From: Clostridia bacterium UC5.1-2E3
GTDB lineage: Bacteria > Bacillota > Clostridia > Lachnospirales > Lachnospiraceae
Assembly: GCA_001304875.1 (NCBI GenBank)
Contig: BBZO01000016.1
Location: 1-64,000, forward strand
Direction: 5' to 3'
Length of the DNA stretch: 64,000 bases
Both the position numbers and the translations under genes were made by a program. The notes beneath the pieces are model-generated. The model saw only the letters and a program-made list of their open reading frames with translations, was not told where the DNA came from and ran no database searches. This document shows, in pieces, positions 56,819 to 64,000 of the stretch (its first letter is position 1; each line of letters starts with the position of its first letter).

Positions 56819-58131
56819 ATGGATTTGCTGAAAAGCCCAATCAAGAAATTATATAGGAGTTATTTGGTTCCGTCACTGTCTGCGGCGATAGTCACGTCGG
56901 TCTATGGCTTCGTTGACATGATTGCGATTGGACAGGGGGTTGGGCCAGACGGGGCCGCAGCTCTCTCTATCGCAACACCGATTTTCGGTGTTATCTCCTT
57001 TTTTGGTATCCTTTGCGGTGTGGGTGGGAGTGTGTATTTTGGAAAAGCACGCGGCGAGGGAGAGGTTGAAAAATCAAACGCATACTTTTCTGCCTCTTTG
57101 TTTCTCACAGTTGCTTTGACGATCCTCGTATGGGCGGGGTTCAATATATTTTCCACTCCCATATATAAATTTTTCGGAGCCACAGAAAATTTAATGCCTT
57201 TTGTGCGGGACTATACAAATTGCATCGTCTGGACAATGCCGTTTTTTATTTTGTCCTCTTATCTTTCATGCTTAGTACGAAGTGACGGTGCACCGAACAA
57301 GGTCATGGCGGCGGTGGTCTCCGGCGGTGTGTTTAATGTATTTGGAGATTGGTTTTTTGTGTTCCCCATGGGTTGGGGTATGATGGGTGCGGCGCTGGCA
57401 ACTGTACTCGGCACAATCATCCAATTCATCATCCTGTGCAGCCATTTTTCCAGAAGAAAAACACGTTGAAAATTGTAAAGCCCTTCAAACCCCTGAGGGC
57501 ATCCCGCAATGTCTTGTTTGCTGGATTCAGCGCAAGTGTCATTGACATCGCCTTCATTGTATTGACTGTGATTTTGAACAAGCAGGTCTTACGCTATGGC
57601 GGCGAAGCGGCATTGGCGGTATTTGGGGTAGTCATTACCTGTTCGTCCTTGTTTCAGCATCTGTTCAGCGGTGTTGGGCAGGCCATACAACCTATCGTTT
57701 CCATCAACTTCGGGGCCGGCCTGCGGGATCGGATTCACGAGATAGATAAACTATCCGTTCTGACCGCTTTGCTGATGGGAGTCGCCTTTGCTCTCGTGGG
57801 AATCTTATTCCCGGTACAGATCACAAAGCTGTTTGTAGACGCCACCCGCACGATTCTGGAAATTGCCCCGGGAATCATTGGCGTGTACTTCCTTTCGTTC
57901 CTGCCAATGGGTATCAATATTCAGGCAACCTATTACCTGCAATCCGTTTTGAAGTCGAAAATGGCAACGGTTTTGGCTCTGCTCCGCGGGTTGATATTCA
58001 GTGGAATATTGGTATATGTGCTTCCGTTGATATGGAAAATCAACGGGGTATGGTGGGCTATGGTGATCACCGAGTTTTTGGTTGTTGTAATTACATTGGT
58101 TTCTTTGCGGAACGTAGATAAACAAGCATAA
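56819..58131 (+). CDS. MATE-family efflux transporter (one frameshift)
   Basis: About 437 residues from ATG 56819, five bases after the kinase stop, with AGGAGG. KKLYRSYLVPSLSAAIVTSV, YGFVDMIAIGQGVGPDGAAA, LSIATPIFGVISFFGILCGV; break near 57455 (an A-run, KKNTLK follows); then ASRNVLFAGFSASVIDIAFI, FQHLFSGVGQAIQPIVSINF. Substrate unknown; it belongs with the AraC-controlled cluster by position. Confidence 0.87.
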
Positions 58132-58168
58132 ATCCCTTTACAGAATATAAGAAAAGAGGTACTTTACC

Positions 58169-58917
58169 ATGAACAGACCTTATATTACCTGCTATATGCT
58201 GAACTCACTGGACGGAAAGATCATCGGGGAGTATTTCAATACAGAGCGGGGCCGTGAATACATCGCAAAGTATGAGCAGTTTCACGATAAGATGGACGCA
58301 AAGGCCTGTATGTTCGGGCGGGTCACGTTTATGGATTGGCCCTGGCAATTAGCCCCCGAAAACAAGCCGGAGCTTCCAGAAAATGTTCCTCATATAGACC
58401 GGACGGACTATGTTGCGGATGTAAAGGCGGATAAATACTGCGTCGCAATCGACCAGTCGGGGAAGCTGGCGTGGGGAGCGAATGTAATGCTTCGCGGCTC
58501 ATCCGATATTTACACGAACCGGGTGGGCGACCATATCATTTCTGTCCTGACGGAAAAGGTTTCTGATGCCTACCTGCATTACCTCCGGAACATGAAGGTT
58601 TCCTATATTTTCGGCGGCAAGGAAACGCTGGATTTTAGGCTGGTGGTTGAAAAACTTTATGCCCTGTTTGGGATCGACCATCTGCTCTTGGAAGGGGGCG
58701 GACGCTTAATGGCACTTTCATCCGGGAGGGTCTGGTAGATGAGTACACTGTGCTGCTGGTTGCCACGGTGGACGGCGGTTCTCCTCATGAGCCAGCCAAG
58801 ACTTCTTTTGAAGCGAGTCCGAATCAAGGGGCGATGGTTCCAGTTGATTTTACTGTAAAAAAGGTAGAAAAGATTGATGATACCGGCCTGTTGATGACAT
58901 TTGTAAGAAATAGGTAA
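58169..58917 (+). CDS. Dihydrofolate reductase/RibD C-terminal family reductase (one frameshift)
   Basis: About 249 residues. RPYITCYMLNSLDGKIIGEY (family start with the SxDGK motif), CMFGRVTFMDWPWQLAPE, SYIFGGKETLDFRLVVEKL and HLLLEGGGRLNGTFIREGLV; one A missing near 58708. Ends KIDDTGLLMTFVRNR. NADPH-dependent reduction of a pyrimidine- or pterin-like substrate is the family theme; the substrate is unknown. GAAAAGAGG precedes the ATG. Confidence 0.88.
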
Positions 58918-58930
58918 AGGAGATAATTTT

Positions 58931-59503
58931 ATGAAACGCATTTTAGTAATACAAGGCGGTGGCAGACCAAACGGAAACACGGCCCAGCTTATCACCGCTT
59001 TCGTGAAGGGAGCGGAAAGCGCCGGACACCAGACAGAAGTTATATCGCTTCTCAAAAATGAGGTAAAGGACTGTCTGGGATGCAACGCCTGTCGGTATGG
59101 GAAACCTTGTGTGCAAAAGGACGCTTTCAATGAAATGGTTCCCAAAATTAAGTCGGCTGATTTAGTTGTGTTTGCTTCGCCGCTGTATTACTGGACATTC
59201 TCAGCTCGCCTGAAAGCCTTTATCGACCGCTTCTATTGCATGGCGGAGGAATGTGAGCCTTCGTTGGGAAGGTATGAATCCTATCCTGTCAAAGACAGCG
59301 CCCTTCTGATGACAGCGGCGGATAACTATTTTTGGACTTTTGAACAGGCGGTATCCTACTATCAATTCGCACTGGTGAACTACATCGGCTTTCATGATCG
59401 GGGAATGATCCTAGCGGGAGGCTGTGGAGATACCAATGGAACAGGTAGGATCAAAGAAACGCAATGGCTTGAAAAGGCGTTTGAATTTGGAAAAAACATA
59501 TAG
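58931..59503 (+). CDS. Flavodoxin-fold NAD(P)H-dependent FMN reductase
   Basis: 190 residues, intact. FMN-binding start KRILVIQGGGRPNGNTAQLI, then CLGCNACRYGKPCVQKDAFN (a CxxC pair, as in iron-sulfur flavoprotein relatives), DLVVFASPLYYWTFSARLKA and DRFYCMAEE. Starts 13 bases after the reductase stop with AAAGGAG. May supply reducing power in the same cluster. Confidence 0.88.
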   Translation: MKRILVIQGGGRPNGNTAQLITAFVKGAESAGHQTEVISLLKNEVKDCLGCNACRYGKPCVQKDAFNEMVPKIKSADLVVFASPLYYWTFSARLKAFIDRFYCMAEECEPSLGRYESYPVKDSALLMTAADNYFWTFEQAVSYYQFALVNYIGFHDRGMILAGGCGDTNGTGRIKETQWLEKAFEFGKNI

Positions 59504-59734
59504 TTGCTTTATTCTTCGGATGATACGCAGGCGCAGCTGCAATATCGGAAAAGGAATCGAGTGCGCTCGGTCATCGAAAGAGTCCGGGCGCATTTTTATG
59601 GCAAGATGGTCGATACGAAACTTGTTTTACATTTTATCAAACAGCATTGGATTGTGTGTATCGCTAGCTTAGCTGATTATATACAGTGCCGCACCAATTT
59701 TCGCAGACTGCAAAACAGCTTGATAAAATGTCTG
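59504..59734. other. Intergenic stretch, possible mobile-element scar
   Basis: No supported gene. It lies between the AraC-controlled cluster and a recombinase relic, and may be part of the same decayed insertion. Confidence 0.3.
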
Positions 59735-60169
59735 TTATTTTATTGGAGAATATACGATCCTGATTTCCTGTACGTTCTGACCGTCCACCTTCTTGACCTT
59801 GTCAATCAGCACCTTATTGATCAGCCGGTGCAGCATCGTCTCGTCCAATTCCTTAATAGCTGTGTACTGCCGGATTTCCCGGATAAAGGTACGGATGTCG
59901 CTTTCCTGCTCCTGCTCTAACGCCGCAGTCAGCTTCATAAAACGGTGCTCAGAGAGGATTCCTTTCGCCTTGTCGGTATAAAGGCTCAGGAACATATTGT
60001 CAATCTCCTGATTGCGGCTCTGGAGCCGGTCAATTTCCTTCTTTGTTTCATTGGCGTCCGTCTTATACCGGCGCTCCATCCGGCTGCTTAGTCTCTGATA
60101 AAAGCTGTCGGCATCTTTAAGCGCCATCACCGCCAGTTCCTGAATGTCCTTCAGTACAAGGTCATGCAA
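59735..60169 (-). pseudogene. C-terminal fragment of a large serine recombinase
   Basis: 144 residues: LVLKDIQELAVMALKDADSF, RLSSRMERRYKTDANETKKE, NMFLSLYTDKAKGILSEHRF, MKLTAALEQEQESDIRTFIR and MLHRLINKVLIDKVKKVDGQ. This is the coiled-coil C-terminus (DUF4368-like) of Tn-type serine recombinases. The coiled coil is shortened around EQEQESDIRTF and the catalytic and zinc-ribbon domains are absent. It is a relic of a second, separate mobile element. Confidence 0.75.
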
Positions 60170-60410
60170 ATCTATGCAATAAGCCGATGATCTTGCGGGC
60201 TGTCTTTTCTAACTCCTGTATTAGCTTTGGATCGGCTATTCTTACAGCCTGTCCGCCTTTTATGTATTGTCCATCAATATACTGCGCGGTGGCAGGAAAC
60301 ATATCTTGAAAAAGAAGTACCGTTTTGCGGTCAAAGATTTTAACAATCCTGATTGTATCTGCCGGTTTATGCTGCTTTTTTTTCTTCCGTATCAGATGTT
60401 CAATTTTCAT
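60162..60410 (-). CDS. Small basic protein of unknown function upstream of the recombinase relic
   Basis: 82 residues: KIEHLIRKKKKQHKPADTIR, IVKIFDRKTVLLFQDMFPAT, AQYIDGQYIKGGQAVRIADP, KLIQELEKTARKII. It overlaps the relic by eight bases, and its last residues (GLLHRFA) may come from the junction. Probably also cargo of the lost element; I do not recognise the family. Confidence 0.4.
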   Translation of the reverse strand: MKIEHLIRKKKKQHKPADTIRIVKIFDRKTVLLFQDMFPATAQYIDGQYIKGGQAVRIADPKLIQELEKTARKIIGLLHRFA

Positions 60411-60430
60411 ACGTTTACCTCATAAAGATG

Positions 60431-60472
60431 AAGTCCCTTACCGTTGCCGGCAAGGGACTTGAAAACTTTTTC
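60431..60472 (+). terminator. Hairpin between the relic and the next gene
   Basis: AAGTCCCTT pairs with AAGGGACTT (60431-60439 and 60452-60460), followed by GAAAACTTTTTC. Bases 60473-60590 hold no gene. Confidence 0.5.
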
Positions 60473-60614
60473 ACGGTCTATTTATTATTCGCATGACCGG
60501 AAGCGGACTACTTTTTAGGCAGTTACCCACCTGTTACTATTATTATACATAGATGTGATAAGTATCTCAAGAAAAAAGTAAAATTTAGTTTTTGTGGTCA
60601 AATATCGCCGGGAA

Positions 60615-60623
60615 TGGTATAAT
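60615..60623 (+). promoter_or_regulatory. Extended -10 promoter
   Basis: TGGTATAAT (60615-60623), 32 bases before ATG 60655. No clear -35 box at normal spacing. Confidence 0.5.
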
Positions 60624-60654
60624 AGGAATACTTGGCGAGAGGAATTTACAGAAA

Positions 60655-61955
60655 ATGAGAAAATTACTGTTAACAGGGGCGGCCGCACTTGCCCTGGCGG
60701 GGTGCACGCGGTATGAGCCGGTGACGGATTTTTCGCCGGCCCCGGCGGCAGAACGGCAGTCGCCGTCGGATACGCCGATACAGACAGAAGCCGGAGTACA
60801 GCCGCAGGCAGAAACCGGAATGCAGGCGGAGGCGGAGCAATATGCGTCTCTTGTCCGCAGCCTGTACGCGTCGATGGAGGACGTGTTCGAGGAGGTTTCC
60901 CGGCCGGAGCCGGTGAAGGTGAAGGCCATCTATGTGACGGGCTACGCCGCGGGCGTGCCGGCTATGATGGAGGAATACATCCGGCAGATCGACGAGACGG
61001 AGCTGAACGCCGTGGTCATCGATTTTAAGAACGACGAGGGGCGGATCACCTGCCCGGTCGCCACGGGAGTCATGGGCGAAATCGGGGCCGGCACGGGCCT
61101 GGTGGAGGACATGGCGGGGCTTATTGCCGGGCTGAAGGAGCACGGCATCTACACCATTGCCCGCGTGGTCACCTTTAAAGATCCCTATCTGGCGGAGAAA
61201 AAACCGGAGTGGTGTCTGAAGACAAAGGATGGCAGCGTCTACAGGGATAAGAAGGGCGACGCTGGATCAATCCATATAATAAGGAAGTCTGGGAGTATCT
61301 TGCCGAGGTGGTCGGGGAGGCCTGCCGGCTGGGATTTGACGAGGTGCAGTTTGACTACATCCGCTTCAACACGGATTCCACGATGAAAAATGTGGATTTT
61401 GAGCAGGCGGGCACAGAGGGAAAGTCCAAGACGGAGATCGTGACAGAGTTTACCCGTTTTATCGGCGAACGGTTTGAGAGAACCGGGATGTTTCTTTCCG
61501 CGGATGTGTTCGGGGCTATCATCGGCAGTCCGGTGGATGCGCAGAGCGTGGGACAGTCCTACGGGGAGATCGCCGCGAACATGGATTACATCTGCCCGAT
61601 GATTTACCCCTCCCACTACGGGGACGGAAATTTCGGACTGGATCACCCGGACCTGCACCCCTATGAGACCGTCATGGGCGCGCTGACCCAGTCGAAGGAG
61701 GAGCTGGCCCTCTATCCGGAGGAGCCGCAGGCCGTCGTGCGGCCCTGGCTCCAGGATTTCACGGCGTCCTACCTGCGGCATTACATGCATTACGGTCCCG
61801 GGGAGCTGAGGGCGCAGATCGATGCGGTCTACGACGCCGGGTACGAGGAGTGGATTCTCTGGAACGCCTCGTGCAATTATTCCTGGGAGGGGCTTCTTAA
61901 GGAGGAAGAAAATGGACAGAACACCGAGGGCGGGGGAATTTTACCGCCACTTTAA
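60655..61955 (+). CDS. Lipoprotein, putative glycoside hydrolase (DUF4015/GH-like TIM barrel), frameshifted
   Basis: About 433 residues. Lipobox LALAGCT, then a linker of repeated AGVQPQAETGMQAEA type. Barrel domain: VKAIYVTGYAAGVPAMMEEY, ELNAVVIDFKNDEGRITCPV, KEHGIYTIARVVTFKDPYLA; after a break near 61263, WINPYNKEVWEYLAEVVGEA, GFDEVQFDYIRFNTDST, FLSADVFGAIIGSPVD, MDYICPMIYPSHYGDGNFGL and EEWILWNASCNYSWEGL. This is the putative glycosyl hydrolase family seen in many Firmicutes, acting outside the cell, probably on wall or biofilm polysaccharide. Overlaps the next gene by 44 bases. Confidence 0.85.
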
Positions 61956-62508
61956 AAATAAACTGTATCAGATCATCACCGTGGCCACGCACTCGGAGAC
62001 CGGGGAGCAGATGGTGGTGTACCAGGCGCTCTACGGGGATTTTAAGACCTATGTGAGGCCGCTCTCCATGTTTGTGAGCCCGGTGGACCGGGCGAAATAC
62101 CCGGACGTATCGCAGGAGTACCGCTTTGAGCGGGTGGAGCTTTCCGGGGCTGACGCGGCAGAGAGAGCGCGCGTGGCCGGCGACTGCGCAAATGCGGCGA
62201 CAGAGCGAGAGAGCGCGGCGGCAGGCGCGCACGTCCCGGACGAGAACACCCCGCTTCACCCCCTGTTCTTCGAGTTTCTGGACGCCGATGACATTCCCGC
62301 GAAGCTGGCGGCGGTGGCCCGGATGATCAATAAGGACGACCAGGGGCAGGAGCATCCGCTGGTAGGACAGCGGGAGCTGGACGCCATGTTCCTGGCGCTG
62401 GACATGAAGCCGGAGAGCGGGGATGCAGCCCGTCTGCTGGCGTCCGTGAGAAACATCTGGAGACACAGCTTCGCTACGACGGGAGCCGGCTGCGCAGATG
62501 ACAGGTGA
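61912..62508 (+). CDS. DUF1653 domain protein
   Basis: 198 residues from ATG 61912 (AAGGAGGAAG upstream). The DUF1653 domain is RAGEFYRHFKNKLYQIITVA, THSETGEQMVVYQALYGDFK, TYVRPLSMFVSPVDRAKYPD, EYRFERV. The rest is an alanine-rich linker and a helical end (FFEFLDADDIPAKLAAVARM, LDAMFLALDMKPESGDAARL). The last 17 residues may be off-frame: a one-base change near 62450 would give REKHLETQLRYDGSRLRR with a stop at about the same place. Function unknown; precedes uvrC by seven bases. Confidence 0.75.
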   Translation: MDRTPRAGEFYRHFKNKLYQIITVATHSETGEQMVVYQALYGDFKTYVRPLSMFVSPVDRAKYPDVSQEYRFERVELSGADAAERARVAGDCANAATERESAAAGAHVPDENTPLHPLFFEFLDADDIPAKLAAVARMINKDDQGQEHPLVGQRELDAMFLALDMKPESGDAARLLASVRNIWRHSFATTGAGCADDR

Positions 62509-62515
62509 GAATGCG

Positions 62516-64000
62516 ATGTTTAATATAGAAGAAGAGCTTAAGAAACTCCCGGCCCAGCCCGCGTTTACATCATGCACGATGCGAAGGACGAGATCATTTA
62601 CGTGGGAAAGGCCATCAGCCTGAAAAACCGGGTGCGGCAGTATTTTCAGAGCAGCCGCAACAAGACGGCCAAGATCGAGCAGATGGTGTCGCGCATCGCC
62701 AGGTTCGAGTACATCGTCACAGACTCAGAGCTGGAGGCCTGGTGTTGGAGTGCAACCTCATAAAGGAGCACCGCCCCCGGTACAACACCATGTTAAAGGA
62801 TGACAAAAGCTACCCGTATATCAAGGTGACGGTGGGCGAGGATTTCCCCAGGGTGCTGTTTTCCAGGACCATGAAGAAGGACAAGTCGAAATACTTCGGC
62901 CCCTACACCAGCGCCGGGCCGTGAAGGACACCATCGAGCTGGTGCGCAAAATCTACCGCATACGGACCTGCAATCGCAGTCTTCCGCGGGATATCGGAAA
63001 GGAGCGGCCCTGCTTAAACTACCACATCAAGCAGTGCGACGCGCCCTGCCAGGGGTATATAAGCCGGGAGGAGTACCGGGAGTCCGTGAACCAGGTGCTG
63101 GAGTTTTTAAATGGCCGCTACGAGCCGGTGTTAAAGATGCTGGAGGAGAAGATGCTGGCGTTCTCGGAGCAGATGGAGTTTGAGAAGGCCATCGAGTACC
63201 GGGAGCTTTTATCCAGCGTCAAAAAGATCGCCCAGAAGCAGAAGATCACCAGCCAGAGCATGGAGGACCGGGACATCATCGCCCTCGCCAGGGACGAGCG
63301 GGACGCGGTGGTGCAGGTGTTCTTTGTGCGGGAGGGCCGCCTCATCGGGCGGGATCATTTCCATATACGGATCGCCACGGCGGAGGACGACGGGCAGATT
63401 CTCTCCAGCTTTGTGAAGCAGTTCTACTCCGGCACGCCCTTCATCCCCAGGGAGCTGTGGGTGCAGGCGCCGCTGGACGACGAGGAGATCATCGGCCAGT
63501 GGCTGGGAAGCCGCAGGGGTCAGAAGGTGAAGATCATCGTCCCACAGAAGGGGCAGAAGGAGCGTCTGGTGGAGCTGGCCCAGAAAAATGCGGCGCTGGT
63601 GCTCTCCCAGGACCGGGAGCGCATCAAGCGGGAGGAGCTTCGCACCATCGGCGCCATGAACCAGGTGGCCGGATGGCTGGGGCTCACCGGCATCCACCGG
63701 TGGAAGCCTTCGATATTTCCAATATCAGCGGCTTTGAGTCGGTGGGTTCCATGGTGGTGTTCGAGGACGGACGCCCCAGGCGCAACGACTACAGGAAATT
63801 CAAGATTAAATGGGTCAAGGGAGCCAACGACTACGCTCCATGGACGAGGTGCTGACGCGCCGGTTCAGCCACGGGCTGAGCGAGGCCGCAGAGCTTACGG
63901 AGAACGGCGAGGACAGACAGTACGGAAGCTTCACCCGCTTCCCCGACCTCATCATGATGGACGGCGGAAAGGGGCAGGTGAACGTGGCCCTGGCGGTTCT
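62516..64000 (+). CDS. uvrC: Excinuclease ABC subunit C, UvrC (partial, several frameshifts)
   Basis: N-terminal 490 or so residues; the gene runs past the window. GIY-YIG nuclease: [33 protein letters not shown]. Then [40 protein letters not shown] (cysteine region), the UVR motif [19 protein letters not shown], and the start of the RNase H-like nuclease, [35 protein letters not shown]. Frame changes near 62562, 62740, 62922, 63700 and 63835. UvrC makes both incisions in nucleotide excision repair. So many shifts in one repair gene points to sequence error. Confidence 0.95.

Noticed and set aside
1-64000. CRISPR array, tRNA or rRNA genes
   Set aside because: No regularly spaced repeats and no tRNA-like cloverleaf or rRNA sequence was recognised on reading the intergenic regions.

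Overview
The window looks like a chromosomal stretch of a GC-rich, low-GC-phylum anaerobe of the Lachnospiraceae (Clostridium cluster XIVa) type. Reasons: gene families and order (pcrA tail with a small acidic membrane protein, rpsB-tsf, class-2 galT, DUF1846, selenium-hydroxylase accessory genes, choline-binding-like wall proteins), strong AGGAGG ribosome sites, and AT-rich mobile islands set into a GC-rich backbone. I cannot name the species. A caution applies throughout: many genes, including essential ones (tsf, ftsH, uvrC, galT), are broken by single-base indels, nearly always one base missing from a short homopolymer. I treat these as probable base-calling errors and give each gene as one feature over its full span, noting where the frame changes.

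Layout. 1-2.4 kb: end of pcrA, a small membrane protein, rlmD with a decayed C-terminal extension. 2.5-6.1 kb: an AT-rich defence island. A DNA adenine methylase, a TIR-domain protein (ThsB-like) and a two-helix membrane protein with a macro-like domain (ThsA-like, type II Thoeris) run leftward; a controller (C) protein and a candidate PD-(D/E)XK restriction enzyme run rightward; C-box palindromes lie between. 6.2-18.7 kb: an integrative mobilizable element with a hairpin array, a pMV158-type (MOBV) oriT, a broken sigma factor, two regulators, a CHC2 primase, a P4-type primase/helicase, a MobV relaxase interrupted by a group II intron, and then cargo (RhuM plus an OLD-type ATPase/TOPRIM nuclease) and a large serine recombinase.

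18.7-25 kb: HD hydrolase, LysR with a divergent hydrolase lipoprotein, a second esterase lipoprotein, then rpsB-tsf. 25-28 kb: WYL regulator with a GyrI-like protein, and a three-gene DUF3791/DUF3990 cassette (ADP-ribosyltransferase-fold, toxin-antitoxin-like). 27.9-39.4 kb: SulP transporter, RsmF-type rRNA methylase, (p)ppGpp synthetase, MATE pump, yqeC-yqeB-mocA, ApbE, Gx transporter, galT. 39.5-44.9 kb: two secreted wall-binding proteins, a small protein, a uracil/deoxyinosine glycosylase, ftsH. 45-54.7 kb: Ig-like lipoprotein, a near-perfect 288-bp palindromic element, a MATE pump behind an attenuator-like leader, DUF1846, then a LysR / DUF6282 / DctPQM TRAP-uptake unit. 55-60.4 kb: AraC, cytidylate-kinase-like protein, a third MATE, a RibD-type reductase, a flavoprotein and a serine-recombinase relic. 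60.6-64 kb: putative glycoside hydrolase lipoprotein, DUF1653 protein and uvrC running off the edge.

The most interesting parts are the restriction-modification/type II Thoeris island with possible shared control, the MOBV oriT beside a chain of hairpins, the RhuM-OLD cargo pair, the DUF3990 cassette and the palindrome at 46.05-46.34 kb. No tRNA, rRNA or CRISPR array was seen.
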